A DNA stretch of 64,000 bases from Oharaeibacter diazotrophicus (GCF_004362745.1 NZ_SNXY01000009.1:124001-188000); one strand, 5' to 3'. Counted from the first letter of the stretch, positions 1 through 9,059 are shown. Notes: generated by a model from the sequence alone, not told the origin. Numbers and translations are program-made.

Positions 1-984
1 CTGCCTGGTGACCACCGGCCCCATCTCGGCGTCGGCGTCGGTGGACGGCCCGATCTTCAGCGCCTGCACCTTGGGCTTCAGCGCCTCCACGAGCTTGTTC
101 GCCGTCGCCTCGCCGACCGGGACGGCGACCGAGACCGCCATGCAGCGCTCGCCGGCCGAGCCGTAGCCGGCGCCCATCAGCGCGTCGACCGCCTTGTCGA
201 TGTCGGCGTCCGGCATGACGATCATGTGGTTCTTGGCGCCGCCGAGCGCCTGGACGCGCTTTCCGTGGCGCGTGCCGGTGGCGTAGACGTATTCGGCGAT
301 CGGCGTCGAGCCGACGAAGGACACCGCCTTGACGTCGGGGTGGGTCAGCAGCGTGTCCACCGCCACCTTGTCGCCGTGGACGACGTTGAGGACGCCCTTG
401 GGGAAGCCGGCCTTCTCGAACAGGTCGTAGACCAGCATGACCGCGCCGGGGTCGCGCTCCGACGGCTTCAGCACGAAGGTGTTCCCGCAGGCGACCGCGA
501 CGGGATACATCCACATCGGCACCATCGCCGGGAAGTTGAACGGCGTGATGCCGGCGACGACGCCGAGCGGCTGGCGGTCCGACCAGGAATCGATGTCCGG
601 ACCGACGTTGCGCGAGAACTCGCCCTTGAGGAGATGCGGGATGCCACAGGCGAACTCGATCACTTCGAGGCCGCGCTGCACCTCGCCGAGGGCGTCGGGA
701 TGGGTCTTGCCGTGCTCGAGGCTGATCGCCCGGGCGATGTCATCGGCGTGGGCCTCGACCAGCTGCTTGAAGGCGAACATGAAGCGCGCGCGCTTCATCG
801 GCGGCGTGCGGCCCCAGGCCTCGGCGGCCTCGCGCGCGGCGGCGACGGCGGCCGACACCTCCTCGGCCGACGACAGCGGCACGGTCGCTACCTGCTCGCC
901 GGTCGCCGGATTGAACACCGGCGCGGTGCGGCCGGAGGTGGAGGCGACCTTGCGGCCGCCGTAGGCGTTCTGGATCTCGCGCAT
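1..984 (-). CDS. mmsA: Methylmalonate/malonate-semialdehyde dehydrogenase (CoA-acylating), C-terminus beyond window
   Basis: Reads open for 328 codons from an ATG ([12 protein letters not shown]) to the left edge, so the C-terminal part is missing. The translation is an aldehyde dehydrogenase of the MmsA type: [14 protein letters not shown] in the NAD-binding domain, [13 protein letters not shown], a QALGGAKNH segment and the catalytic cysteine in [10 protein letters not shown]. MmsA oxidises malonate semialdehyde or methylmalonate semialdehyde to acetyl-CoA or propionyl-CoA, with loss of CO2. Next to an omega-amino acid aminotransferase and preTA, the natural role here is the last step of beta-alanine (uracil) or beta-aminoisobutyrate (thymine) breakdown; this role is inferred from context. 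Confidence 0.93.
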   Translation of the reverse strand, partial: MREIQNAYGGRKVASTSGRTAPVFNPATGEQVATVPLSSAEEVSAAVAAAREAAEAWGRTPPMKRARFMFAFKQLVEAHADDIARAISLEHGKTHPDALGEVQRGLEVIEFACGIPHLLKGEFSRNVGPDIDSWSDRQPLGVVAGITPFNFPAMVPMWMYPVAVACGNTFVLKPSERDPGAVMLVYDLFEKAGFPKGVLNVVHGDKVAVDTLLTHPDVKAVSFVGSTPIAEYVYATGTRHGKRVQALGGAKNHMIVMPDADIDKAVDALMGAGYGSAGERCMAVSVAVPVGEATANKLVEALKPKVQALKIGPSTDADAEMGPVVTRQ

Positions 985-1035
985 GGGTGTTCCCGTCCCC
1001 TGTTGTTGTTTCGTCGATCGGCGGCCGAGGCGGTG

Positions 1036-1195
1036 CCCACCCCTCTCCCTGTCCCTCTCCCACAAGGGGAGAGGGGACGAGGCGGCAACGTCCCGTACTG
1101 TCGTCCAGGCGATGGGCAGGCGTCCGTTTCGCAGTCCCCCGCCACCGCGTCCCCTCCCCCCTGGAGGGGGAGAGACAGGGAGAGGGGGCAGACAC
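1036..1195. repeat. Purine/pyrimidine-skewed intergenic repeat (CCCTCTCC / GGAGAGGG type)
   Basis: Between mmsA and the aminotransferase gene lie blocks such as CCCTCTCCCTGTCCCTCTCC, then GGGGAGAGGGGACGAGG, and a second mirrored pair (CCCTCCCCCCTGGAGGGGGAG). Related blocks occur near positions 8,920, 53,800 and 54,880. No reading frame of the region looks coding. It is probably a dispersed inverted-repeat family that also works as a bidirectional 3' end. Confidence 0.55.
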
Positions 1196-1241
1196 GCCGC
1201 CGCCGGACGACCCGGCAACTGCACCGCCCCCTCCCCGCCGG

Positions 1242-2573
1242 TCAAGCGAGGTTCTTCAGCACCATGGCCAGGGTGGCGACGATCTCGTCGATCTCGTCCT
1301 TCGAGATGATCAGCGGCGGCGACAGGGCGATGATGTCGCCGGTGGTGCGGATCAGCACGCCCTTTTCGTATGCCTCGAGGAAGGCGGTGAAGGCGCGCTT
1401 GGTCGGCTCGCCCGGGATCGACTCCAGCTCGATCGCGCCGATCAGACCGATGTTGCGGACGTCGATGACGTGCGGCAGGCCCTTGAGGGTGTGCAGCGCC
1501 GTCTCCCAGTAGGGCGCGAGTTCGGCGCCACGGGTGAGCAGCCCCTCGTCCTCGTAGGTGTCGAGGGTGCCGAGCGCGGCGGCGCAGGCGACCGGGTGTG
1601 CCGAATAGGTGTAGCCGTGGAACAGTTCGATCATGTGTTCCGGGCCGGTCATGAAGGTGTCGTAGATGTCCTTCGTGACGAACACGCCGCCCATCGGGAT
1701 CACGCCCGAGGTGATGCCCTTGGCGCAGGTGACCATGTCGGGCACCACGTCGAAATACTCGACCGCGAAGGGCGTGCCGAGGCGGCCGAAACCGGTGATG
1801 ACCTCGTCGAAGATCAAGAGGATGTCGTGCTTGTCGCAAATCTCGCGCAGGCGCTTCAGGTAGCCCTTCGGCGGGATCAGCACGCCGGTGGAGCCGGCGA
1901 CCGGCTCGACGATCACGGCCGCGATGGTCGAGGCGTCGTGCAGCGCGATCACGCGCTCGAGGTCTTCGGCGTACTCCGCGCCGTATTCCGGCTCGCCGCG
2001 GGTGAAGGCGTTGCGCGAGAGGTCGTGGGTGTGGCGGATGTGGTCGACGCCGGTGAGCAGCGAGCCGAAGAACTTGCGGTTGTTCGGGATGCCGCCGACC
2101 GAGATGCCGCCGAAGTTGACGCCGTGGTAGCCGCGCTCGCGGCCGATCAGGCGCGTCTTGGTGCCCTTGCCGCGGGCGCGCTGGTAGGCGATCGCGATCT
2201 TCAGCGCGGTCTCGACCGACTCCGAACCGGAGTTGGTGAAGAAGACGTGGTCGAGCGGGCTCGGCAGGTAGTTGACGAGACGCGCCGCCAGCTCGAACGC
2301 CTTCGGGTGGCCCATCTGGAACGCCGGGGCGTAGTCGAGCTCGGCGATCTGGCGCTGCACGGCCTCGACCACCTTCGGGCGGGAATGGCCGACATTGCAG
2401 CACCACAGGCCGGCGGTGCCGTCCAGCACCTTGCGCCCGTCCGAGGTCCAGTAGTGCATGCCTTCCGCCTTCACGAACAGGCGGGGATCCTTCTTGAACT
2501 GCCGGTTCGCCGTGAACGGCATCCAGAAGCTCTCGAGGTTGTTGGGAACGGGAACGCGTTCGGGGCGGTTCAT
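1242..2573 (-). CDS. Omega-amino acid (beta-alanine):pyruvate aminotransferase, class III, PLP-dependent
   Basis: 443 residues, the full length for class III aminotransferases. The PLP signature is clear: [15 protein letters not shown] near residue 112, GRERGYHG near 144, [13 protein letters not shown] with Asp256 that pairs with the pyridine nitrogen, and TCAKGITSG with the Schiff-base Lys285. The [11 protein letters not shown]-like segment (HGYTYSAHP) and [11 protein letters not shown] are typical of the beta-alanine/omega-amino acid:pyruvate group. The gene is followed by mmsA on the same strand after a 257 bp repeat-containing gap. That fits a pathway in which beta-alanine is converted to malonate semialdehyde here and oxidised by MmsA. 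The exact substrate (beta-alanine, taurine or another omega-amine) cannot be settled from sequence. Confidence 0.9.
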   Translation of the reverse strand: MNRPERVPVPNNLESFWMPFTANRQFKKDPRLFVKAEGMHYWTSDGRKVLDGTAGLWCCNVGHSRPKVVEAVQRQIAELDYAPAFQMGHPKAFELAARLVNYLPSPLDHVFFTNSGSESVETALKIAIAYQRARGKGTKTRLIGRERGYHGVNFGGISVGGIPNNRKFFGSLLTGVDHIRHTHDLSRNAFTRGEPEYGAEYAEDLERVIALHDASTIAAVIVEPVAGSTGVLIPPKGYLKRLREICDKHDILLIFDEVITGFGRLGTPFAVEYFDVVPDMVTCAKGITSGVIPMGGVFVTKDIYDTFMTGPEHMIELFHGYTYSAHPVACAAALGTLDTYEDEGLLTRGAELAPYWETALHTLKGLPHVIDVRNIGLIGAIELESIPGEPTKRAFTAFLEAYEKGVLIRTTGDIIALSPPLIISKDEIDEIVATLAMVLKNLA

Positions 2574-2713
2574 CGACGTCGGGCCTTCTGGGGACGGGTG
2601 CGGACCGGGTCGATCCCGGCTCGGGGCGGGAGTTTCGTCCCCGCCGCGGCGTTCGACAAGCAGTTATGTTCGGCCTGCGGCGACGCTTGATTTTCCGCGG
2701 TTTCACCGCTTTC

Positions 2714-2741
2714 CTGTTCGGAATTCCGAACGACTGAACAG
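2714..2741. promoter_or_regulatory. Nested palindrome, probable operator between aminotransferase and XRE-cupin genes
   Basis: A perfect 16 bp palindrome GTTCGGAATTCCGAAC (2716-2731) ends 19 bp before the regulator ATG. A second pair of arms, CTGTTC (2714-2719) and GAACAG (2736-2741), surrounds it. It lies in the divergent intergenic region, where XRE-cupin regulators usually bind. The assignment to this regulator is inference. Confidence 0.5.
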
Positions 2742-2750
2742 GGGATCGCG

Positions 2751-3299
2751 ATGTCGCTCGACCTCGGGGGCCGGCTGCGGCGCGTGCGCGAGGCGCGCGG
2801 GCTGTCGCAGCGCGAGTTGGCGCGCCGCGCCGGCATCTCCAACGCCACCGTCAGCCAGATCGAATCGAACACGGTGAGCCCGTCGGTCGGCGCGCTGAAG
2901 CGCATCCTCGACGCCCTGCCGATGCCGCTCGCCGACTTCTTCGCCGAGACCCCGCCCGAGCGCGAACAGGTGTTCTTCCGCGCCGCCGACATGACCGAGA
3001 TCGGCCGCGGCGGCGTCTCCTACCGCCAGGTCGGCCGCGACCTCACCGGCAAGGCGCTGCAAATCATCCGCGAGCGCTACGAGCCGGGCACCGATTCCGG
3101 CCGGATCCACCTGCGCCACGAGGGCGAGGAAGGCGGCATCGTGCTCGCCGGCGAACTCGAGGTCACGGTCGGCGACCGCCGCGCCGTCCTCGGCCCCGGC
3201 GACGCCTACTATTTCGACAGCGCCGAACCCCACCGCTTCCGCAACGTCGGCGACACCCCTTGCGAAGTCGTCAGCGTCTGCACCCCGCCGAGCTTCTGA
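2751..3299 (+). CDS. XRE-family transcriptional regulator with C-terminal cupin domain
   Basis: 182 residues. The N-terminal helix-turn-helix (residues about 5-62) reads [20 protein letters not shown], then [12 protein letters not shown] and [15 protein letters not shown], a textbook lambda-repressor fold. The C-terminal half (about 110-180) is a cupin: [19 protein letters not shown], then [18 protein letters not shown]. This is the PuuR-like layout used to sense amines and amino acids. It is divergent from the aminotransferase gene with a strong palindrome between them, so it is likely to control that gene and itself. SD AGGGG precedes the ATG by 7 bases. Confidence 0.9.
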   Translation: MSLDLGGRLRRVREARGLSQRELARRAGISNATVSQIESNTVSPSVGALKRILDALPMPLADFFAETPPEREQVFFRAADMTEIGRGGVSYRQVGRDLTGKALQIIRERYEPGTDSGRIHLRHEGEEGGIVLAGELEVTVGDRRAVLGPGDAYYFDSAEPHRFRNVGDTPCEVVSVCTPPSF

Positions 3300-3397
3300 G
3301 GGGGTGCGATCGCGATTGCAACGCGCCTAGCCGACGCATACTCGTTGTACGTCCCGGCGCGAACCGGTTTGCCGGGCGTTTGGGTGGGGCTTGGTCG

Positions 3398-4297
3398 ATG
3401 GCAGAGGTCACGCGACGGCGAACGGGCGAGTTCGTCAAGAAGCTGTTCGAGGTCCTGATGACTTCGAACGGTGCCGTTCGCGCGCAGGACGCGATCGTGC
3501 GCGTTCGACAGTCGTTCACGCTTTCGCCCTACGAGGCTGGCTCGTACGGGTCGGGCGGTTCGCGCTTCGAGAAGATCCTGCGATTTGCGACGGTCGACTG
3601 CGTCAAAGCGGGCTGGCTCTCCAAGGCGAAGGGCCAATGGGAGGTAACCGAGGCCGGACGTAGGGCCTTCGGCGACTTCAAGGATCCCGAAGCGTTCTAC
3701 AAGGAGGCGTGCAGGCTCTATGCGATCTGGAAGGCGGGTCGCGATACTGTCGCTTCCGAGGTGCAGTCCGCGTTGGCGAGTGCCCCGATGGCCGATGCCG
3801 CCGAAGCGCTCAGCGTAACGCTGGAGGAGGCCGAAGAGCAGGCTTGGACTCAGGTCGAGACGTTCCTGCGAACCCGCGACCCTTTCGAGTTCCAGCGCAT
3901 CGTGGCCGACCTGTTGGAGGGAATGGGCTACCACGTTTCCTGGATCTCGCCGCCGGGCAAGGATGGGGGTGTCGACATCGTCGCCCATACGGATCCGCTG
4001 GGCACGACGGGTCCGCGCATCAAGGTTCAGGTCAAGAGGTGGCAGAGCCGGGTAGACCTCGACAACCTACGCTCGTTCATAGCGACCATCGGCCATGCCG
4101 ACGTCGGCCTCTATGTCTGCCTCGGCGGCTTTACGAAGGATGCCGAGGACTACGCGCGTGCCCAGGAAAGTCGGCGCATCACGCTCCTGGATGCCGACCG
4201 GTTCTTCGAGTTGTGGATCGAGTTCTATGCGAAGCTGACCGACGCAGCGCGTCAGCGCTTCCCGCTTACACCAATTTATTTCCTCTCGCCCCGCTGA
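3398..4297 (+). CDS. Mrr-like restriction endonuclease with N-terminal winged-helix domain
   Basis: 299 residues from ATG 3398 (MAEVTRRRTGEF); an upstream in-frame ATG would overlap the previous gene and give a non-conserved leader. Residues about 1-95 resemble the Mrr N-terminal winged helix (YEAGSYGSGGSRFEKILRFA, then WLSKAKGQWEVTEAGRRAF). Residues about 155-290 are a PD-(D/E)xK nuclease of the Mrr_cat type: FEFQRIVADLLEGMGY, KDGGVDIVA with Asp193, and KVQVKRW with Gln211-x-Lys213. The family cuts DNA, usually modified DNA (type IV). No methylase or helicase lies beside it. GC content and codon choice are visibly lower than in the flanks, suggesting acquisition by transfer. Confidence 0.82.
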   Translation: MAEVTRRRTGEFVKKLFEVLMTSNGAVRAQDAIVRVRQSFTLSPYEAGSYGSGGSRFEKILRFATVDCVKAGWLSKAKGQWEVTEAGRRAFGDFKDPEAFYKEACRLYAIWKAGRDTVASEVQSALASAPMADAAEALSVTLEEAEEQAWTQVETFLRTRDPFEFQRIVADLLEGMGYHVSWISPPGKDGGVDIVAHTDPLGTTGPRIKVQVKRWQSRVDLDNLRSFIATIGHADVGLYVCLGGFTKDAEDYARAQESRRITLLDADRFFELWIEFYAKLTDAARQRFPLTPIYFLSPR

Positions 4298-4338
4298 CGC
4301 CGCCGCGTTCCGCCCCCCTTGACCTCGCCTCCCCCTGC

Positions 4339-4369
4339 GGCCAAAAATTTTGACCGAACAGTCGGGAGT
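4339..4369 (+). promoter_or_regulatory. Putative RutR autoregulatory site upstream of rutR
   Basis: GGCCAAAAATTTTGACC (4339-4355) is palindromic except for one base pair and runs into TTGACCGAACAGTCGG, whose left half matches TTGACC. From memory, E. coli RutR binds TTGACCA-N2-TGGTCAA. An A5T5 block near a GGTCAA half-site also precedes preT. A GGGAG Shine-Dalgarno for ATG 4374 follows. Confidence 0.35.
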
Positions 4370-4373
4370 CTCG

Positions 4374-5033
4374 ATGGACGACCAGCTCATGTCCCGGGCC
4401 GCCGCCTCGAAGAAGCGAACGCGGATCCAGGCCGAGAACGAGGAGAAGATCCTCGACGCGGCGCTGGAGGTGTTCTCGACCTTCGGCTTCCGCGGCGCCA
4501 CCGTCGACCAGATCGCCGCCCAGGCGGGCATGTCGAAGCCCAACCTGCTCTACTATTTCCGCCGCAAGCAGGACATCTACACCGCCGTCCTGACCCGCAC
4601 GCTCGACATGTGGCTGACGCCCTTCGGCGAGATGGACCCCGACGGCGACCCGGAGGGCGAGATCACCGCCTACGTCCGCGCCAAGCTCGCCCAGTCGCGC
4701 GACCATCCGCAGGAGAGCAGGCTGTTCCTCGGCGAGGTGATGCAGGGCGCGCCGCTCCTGTCGGCCGTGCTCGCCACGGACCTGCGCGACATCGTCGAGG
4801 AGAAGGCGGCCGTGATCGCGCGCTGGATCGCCGACGGCCGGCTGGCGCCGGTCGACCCGGTCCACCTCGTGTTCATGATCTGGGCGATGACGCAGCACTA
4901 CGCCGACTTCGACACCCAGATCCGCGCCGTACTCGGCAAGGGCGTCTCCGATCCCGCGGTGTTCGCGACGGCGAACGACACCGTGCTCGGCGTGCTGATG
5001 ACCGGCATCCTGCCGCGCCGTCCGGTTCCGTGA
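4374..5033 (+). CDS. rutR: TetR-family regulator of pyrimidine catabolism, RutR-like
   Basis: 219 residues from ATG 4374, chosen over the upstream TTG at 4350 because a good SD (GGGAG) lies just before it. Residues about 20-70 form the TetR DNA-binding domain: ILDAALEVFSTFGFRGATVDQI, then AGMSKPNLLYYFRRKQDIYTAVL. The ligand domain carries the RutR hallmarks LFLGEVMQGAPLL and HLVFMIWAMTQHYADF, close to E. coli RutR as I recall it. E. coli RutR senses uracil/thymine and controls pyrimidine use. Lying 2.5 kb from preA and preT and near the beta-alanine genes, it is most likely the local regulator of the reductive pyrimidine pathway. Confidence 0.88.
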   Translation: MDDQLMSRAAASKKRTRIQAENEEKILDAALEVFSTFGFRGATVDQIAAQAGMSKPNLLYYFRRKQDIYTAVLTRTLDMWLTPFGEMDPDGDPEGEITAYVRAKLAQSRDHPQESRLFLGEVMQGAPLLSAVLATDLRDIVEEKAAVIARWIADGRLAPVDPVHLVFMIWAMTQHYADFDTQIRAVLGKGVSDPAVFATANDTVLGVLMTGILPRRPVP

Positions 5034-5038
5034 GCGCT

Positions 5039-5989
5039 TCAAGCGGGGACGCCGGCGGCGGCCTCCGCCCGCGACGCCGCCTCGAACACGGCGATCGCCG
5101 CGACGACGCCGACGATCTGCAGCACGATGCCGATGCCCTCGCCCGGCGTCGGCCAGCGGTGTTCGTAGAGGAAGCCGAAGATCAGGCCGAACACCGTCTC
5201 GGAGAGGATCAGTTGCGCCGTCAGGGCGACCGGCAGCCGGCGCGCGGCGACCACCCAAGCCACCGTCGCGAGCCATGATCCGGCGATGCCGAGCGTCGCG
5301 GCCCAGACGAGGAACGTCGCAAAGGCCGCGGGCGTGGCCGCCGCGGTCGGGCCGGCGGGATCGCCGAAGGAGGCGAGCGGCGTGATCAGCAACGCTCCGG
5401 CGACGGCGCCGAGGCCCTGGAGCCCGGTCCAAGGCAGCGTGCCCGGGGCGTCGGCCGCGCGCATCACCCGGCCGTTGGCAAGGCCGTACCAGACCCAGAT
5501 CGCCAGCGCGGCGAGCGAACAGGCGAGACCGAGCGGCAGGTCGACGACGTGGCCGGAAGCACCGCCGACGAGCGGCTCGACGTTCACCGCGAGCACGCCG
5601 GCGAGGATCAGCGCCAGCGGCAGGGCGAGCCGGCCCCAAGGCACCGTGCCCTCGTGGCGGTTGGCGATCACCGCCATCACCACCGGCATGGTGCCGACGA
5701 TCAGCGGCGGGATCGCCGCGCCGGCGAAATGCACCGCGTAGGCGACCGCGAGGAAATAGCCGTTGAAGCAGACCGCGCCGAGGGCGAGGCCGATCACGAG
5801 TCGCCGCCGTCCGAGACCGACCGGCCGGAAGCGCGGCGCCGCCATCAGCGCCAGCGAGAACAGACCGAACAGGGCGTAGCGCACCACGGTGATGTCGACC
5901 GCCGTGAAGGGCGCGACCATGCGCGGGCCGACGAAGGTCAGTCCCCAGAGGAGACCGCAGAACAGACCCGCCAACACGCCGACCACCAT
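5039..5989 (-). CDS. DMT-superfamily transporter, EamA family
   Basis: 316 residues from ATG 5989 (MVVGVLAGLFCG), preceded by AAAGG at a suitable distance; the longer upstream frame is low-complexity and non-coding in character. About ten hydrophobic helices are visible in two EamA repeats, including LLWGLTFVGPRMVAPF, YALFGLFSLALMAAP, IVGTMPVVMAVIANR, ALAIWVWYGLANGRVM and LILSETVFGLIFGFLYE. These proteins export metabolites or amino acids from the inner membrane. The substrate cannot be predicted. The gene is convergent with rutR (5 bp between stops), so it is unlikely to belong to the pyrimidine regulon by operon position. Confidence 0.85.
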   Translation of the reverse strand: MVVGVLAGLFCGLLWGLTFVGPRMVAPFTAVDITVVRYALFGLFSLALMAAPRFRPVGLGRRRLVIGLALGAVCFNGYFLAVAYAVHFAGAAIPPLIVGTMPVVMAVIANRHEGTVPWGRLALPLALILAGVLAVNVEPLVGGASGHVVDLPLGLACSLAALAIWVWYGLANGRVMRAADAPGTLPWTGLQGLGAVAGALLITPLASFGDPAGPTAAATPAAFATFLVWAATLGIAGSWLATVAWVVAARRLPVALTAQLILSETVFGLIFGFLYEHRWPTPGEGIGIVLQIVGVVAAIAVFEAASRAEAAAGVPA

Positions 5990-6010
5990 CGCGAATACCT
6001 TTCGCCAGTC

Positions 6011-6111
6011 GCTCGAACGCCCGATTCGTCCGGCCCCGCGAGGGTTCGGCCATCCGGCCGGCGCCCGCGCGGCGCGCCTCGCCTGCAATGGTCCGGCTCG
6101 AGAAGCGAGCG
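6011..6111. repeat. Dispersed two-hairpin intergenic repeat, copy 1 (degenerate)
   Basis: Contains the family core GGTTCGGCCATCCGGCCGG followed by CGCCCGCGCGGCGCGCCTCGC. The flanking hairpin arms are decayed compared with other copies. It lies upstream of the EamA gene, in the same orientation as copy 2. Confidence 0.6.
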
Positions 6112-6312
6112 TGGCGGACGACGTCTCGGAGAAGGCGGCGGGGACCATGGCAGGCGGGCGGTCGCCACGACAGTCCCCCGCGCGACGGCACCGACCGGCG
6201 GTTAACCACGCGCACGGAAACCCGCCGCCGGGACCGTGCCGACCCGGGACGCTCCGGTAACGGTTTGTTAGGACTTCCGCGGATGCCGACCCTTCCGAGC
6301 GAGATCCGCGCC

Positions 6313-7419
6313 ATGTCGTTCCGCCTCGTCGCCGCCGCCCTCGCCGGCGTCCTCGCCGCCGCGATGCCCGCGGAGGCGGCCTGCTCGCTGCGCTGGCCGG
6401 CCCTGGCGCGCGGGGTATCGGCACCCGGCGTCGACGGCTCCGGAGCAAGGGCCCAGGCGTCCGACGCGATCCTCCGGACGCTGCGCGCCGGCGGCATGCG
6501 CCACGTCCGGCTGCCGGTGAAGGCGGAGAACCTGATGGCGCGCTTCGCCGACGCGGCGACGCGGCAGGCGACGCTGGCCGACGCCCGCGCCGCCTACGGA
6601 CGGCTCCGCCGCTTCGGCTTCGCCGTGGTGCTGGATCTCCATGGCGGCGAAGCCATGAACGCGTTGCTCGCGTCCGACCCGGCCGCGGCCGGCGACGCGA
6701 TCGTCGAGGCTTGGGGCCGGCTCGCGCCTATCGTCGTGAAGGCGCCGGCGGGCATGGCCTTCGCCGAGGTGCTGAACGAACCGGGGATCGAGGACGCGTC
6801 GTGGGCGGCGGTGCTCAAGGGCGTGCTGCCCAGGCTCCGGACGCTGATGCCGAAGACGCCGCTGGTGGTCTCTCTCGGCGGGCCGCAGCGCGCCGACGTG
6901 CTGGTGGCCTCGGCGCCGCCGGTCACCGGCAACGTCGTCTACGCCGTGCACTACTACGATCCCTTCGCCTTCACCCACCAAGGTGCCGGCTTCGCCGACG
7001 CGGTGCTCGGGGTGCTGCACGGCATCCCCTTCCCGTTCCACGGCGACGATCCCCGGGTGCTGGCGCTGGAGGCGAGCCTGAGGGCGGCCGGCTACACCGC
7101 GGCGGCGGACTATCTCGCCTCGGTGCGCGCCATGGTGTTCGACGGCACCCGCGTCGGCCGCGACCTCGCCGCGGTCGCCGCCTGGGGCCGGCGCAACCGC
7201 GTCCCGGTGATCCTCGGCGAGTTCGGCGTCCTCGCCGACGACGCCCCGGCGGCCGACCGGGCGCTGTGGTTGCGCACGGTGGCGCGCAGGGCCGAGGCGT
7301 CCTGCCTCGGCTGGACGCACTGGAGCCTCACCGGCGGCTTCGGCATGATCGATCCCGCCACCGGCGCGCTCGACCGCCCCACCCTCGGCGCCCTGCTGCC
7401 GGCCACTGCGGCGCCGTGA
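6313..7419 (+). CDS. Secreted glycoside hydrolase, cellulase-like (GH5)
   Basis: 368 residues from ATG 6313, chosen because it opens a signal peptide (MSFRLVAAALAGVLAAAMPAEA, cleavage near residue 22). An ATG at 6283 would add ten polar residues. The body follows the GH5 TIM-barrel pattern: GMRHVRLPVKAENL, FAVVLDLHGGEAM, the acid/base Glu156 in EVLNEPGIED, the strand YAVHYYDPFAFTHQG and the nucleophile Glu303 in ILGEFGV. The family cleaves beta-1,4 (or related) glucans. The target here could be plant or self exopolysaccharide. The gene stands alone between minus-strand genes. Confidence 0.85.
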   Translation: MSFRLVAAALAGVLAAAMPAEAACSLRWPALARGVSAPGVDGSGARAQASDAILRTLRAGGMRHVRLPVKAENLMARFADAATRQATLADARAAYGRLRRFGFAVVLDLHGGEAMNALLASDPAAAGDAIVEAWGRLAPIVVKAPAGMAFAEVLNEPGIEDASWAAVLKGVLPRLRTLMPKTPLVVSLGGPQRADVLVASAPPVTGNVVYAVHYYDPFAFTHQGAGFADAVLGVLHGIPFPFHGDDPRVLALEASLRAAGYTAAADYLASVRAMVFDGTRVGRDLAAVAAWGRRNRVPVILGEFGVLADDAPAADRALWLRTVARRAEASCLGWTHWSLTGGFGMIDPATGALDRPTLGALLPATAAP

Positions 7420-7451
7420 CCGGAGGCGGGCGCCGGCTTCTCTTCATACCT

Positions 7452-7568
7452 GTCCCGTGAACGCCCGACTCGTCGGGAGTTCACGGGGGTTCGGCCAGCC
7501 GGCCGGCGCCCGGTCGGGCGCTCCTCGCCCGCGACGCTCCGACCGAACGTCGGAACCTCGCGAGCTCG
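7452..7568. repeat. Dispersed two-hairpin intergenic repeat, copy 2
   Basis: Arm one CCCGTGAACGCCCGAC..GTCGGGAGTTCACGGG, then the core GGTTCGGCCAGCCGGCCGG and CGCCCGGTCGGGCGCTCCTCGC, then a second hairpin around CCGAC / GTCGG. It fills the gap between the convergent glycosidase and preA genes and may end both transcripts. Confidence 0.75.
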
Positions 7569-7571
7569 GTG

Positions 7572-8879
7572 TCACTCCGCGGCGACCTTGACGGAGGCCG
7601 GGTTGTTCGGGTGGGTCGTCCAGTTGGCGTAGCCCGGATCGATCGGCCGCTTGGTGCGCGGGTCGACGCCGGAGATGCGCTCCATGGTGATGCAGTTGTC
7701 GATCGGACAGACGTTGACGCAGAGGTTGCAGCCGACACACTCCTCGTCGATCACCTCGAAGTGGCGCACGCCGTCGAGCATCGACGTGATCGCCTGATGC
7801 GAGGTGTCCTCGCAGGCGATGTGGCAGCGGCCGCACTTGATGCAGAGGTCCTGGTCGATCCGCGCCTTGGTGACGTAGTTGAGGTTGAGGTACTGCCAGT
7901 CGGTGACGTTGGGGACCGCGCGGCCGCGGAAGTCCTCGATGGTGCGGTAGCCCTTGCGGTCCATCCAGTCGGACAGGCCGTCGATCATCTCCTCGACGAT
8001 CTTGAAGCCGTAGGTCATGGCGGCGGTGCAGACCTGGACGGTGACGCAGCCGAGCGCGATGAACTCGGCGGCGTCGCGCCACGTGGTGACGCCGCCGATG
8101 CCGGAGATCGGCAGACCGCGGGTGGCGGCGTCGCGGGCGATCTCGGCGACCATGTTGAGCGCCATCGGCTTGACCGCCGGGCCGCACATGCCGCCGTGGC
8201 TGCCCTTGCCGTCGATGGTCGGGGTCGGCGCGAAGTTGTCGAGATCGATCGACATGATCGACGACACCGTGTTGATCAGCGACACCGCGTCGCCGCCGCC
8301 GGCCTTGGCGGCGCGGGCGGGATAGCGGATGTCGGTGATGTTCGGCGTCAGCTTGACGATCACCGGCATGCGCGTGGTCTGCTTGCACCAGCGCGTCACC
8401 ATCTCGATGTACTCGGGCACCTGACCGACCGCCGAGCCCATGCCGCGCTCGCTCATGCCGTGCGGGCAGCCGAAGTTGAGCTCGATGCCGTCGGCGCCGG
8501 TGGCCTCGACCAGCGGCACGATCGACTTCCAGTTCTTCTCCTCGCAGGGCACCATCAGCGAGACCACCAGGGCGCGGTCCGGCCAGTTCTTCTTCACCTC
8601 GGCGATCTCGCGGAGGTTCACCTCGAGCGGCCGGTCGGTGATCAGCTCGATGTTGTTGAGGGCGATCAGACGACGGTCGTTGGAATGCACCGCGCCGTAG
8701 CGCGGGCCGTTGACGTTGACGACGTTCGGGTCCTCGCCGAGCGTCTTCCAGACCACGCCGCCCCAGCCCGCCTTGAAGGCGCGCTCGACGTTGTACTGCT
8801 TGTCGGTCGGCGGCGCCGAGGCCAGCCAGAACGGGTTCGGGGAACGGATGCCGAGGAAGTCGGTGGAGAGATCGGCCAT
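7572..8879 (-). CDS. preA: NAD-dependent dihydropyrimidine dehydrogenase, PreA subunit
   Basis: 435 residues. Residues 1-310 are the FMN-binding dihydroorotate-dehydrogenase-like barrel: WLASAPPTDKQYNVERAF, DGIELNFGCPHGMSERG, VKLTPNITDI and ISGIGGVTTWRDAAEF. The C-terminus has two [4Fe-4S] ferredoxin motifs, C346-x2-C-x2-C-x3-C and C381-x2-C-x2-C-x3-C followed by Pro. With PreT it reduces uracil and thymine to the 5,6-dihydro compounds, the first step of the reductive pathway. It follows preT after a 180 bp spacer filled by an inverted repeat. The residue aligned with the catalytic Cys of mammalian enzymes is Val151. Confidence 0.95.
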   Translation of the reverse strand: MADLSTDFLGIRSPNPFWLASAPPTDKQYNVERAFKAGWGGVVWKTLGEDPNVVNVNGPRYGAVHSNDRRLIALNNIELITDRPLEVNLREIAEVKKNWPDRALVVSLMVPCEEKNWKSIVPLVEATGADGIELNFGCPHGMSERGMGSAVGQVPEYIEMVTRWCKQTTRMPVIVKLTPNITDIRYPARAAKAGGGDAVSLINTVSSIMSIDLDNFAPTPTIDGKGSHGGMCGPAVKPMALNMVAEIARDAATRGLPISGIGGVTTWRDAAEFIALGCVTVQVCTAAMTYGFKIVEEMIDGLSDWMDRKGYRTIEDFRGRAVPNVTDWQYLNLNYVTKARIDQDLCIKCGRCHIACEDTSHQAITSMLDGVRHFEVIDEECVGCNLCVNVCPIDNCITMERISGVDPRTKRPIDPGYANWTTHPNNPASVKVAAE

Positions 8880-8918
8880 GGCGGTGGCTCCGGGAAGGAA
8901 TGGGGCGAGGCGGCGGAC

Positions 8919-9056
8919 GCTACCCTCCCCCTCGTGGGGAGGGTCGACCGCGCCAGCGGTCGGGGTGGGGTGGCTCGACGGGTGAGGTTGGCGCTACCCC
9001 ACCCCGGTCTCGCCGATCGGCGAGCCCGACCCTCCCCACGAGGGGGAGGGTAGGAG
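8919..9056. repeat. Long inverted repeat between preT and preA
   Basis: A 27 bp arm starting CTACCCTCCCCCTCGTGGGG (8920-8946) is repeated in perfect inversion at 9027-9053. GGGGTGGGGT and ACCCCACCCC form an inner pair. It is the same family as the array at 54,880-55,345. In the preT-preA transcript it would fold into a very stable hairpin and may lower preA expression relative to preT. Confidence 0.75.
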
Positions 9057-9059
9057 CCG

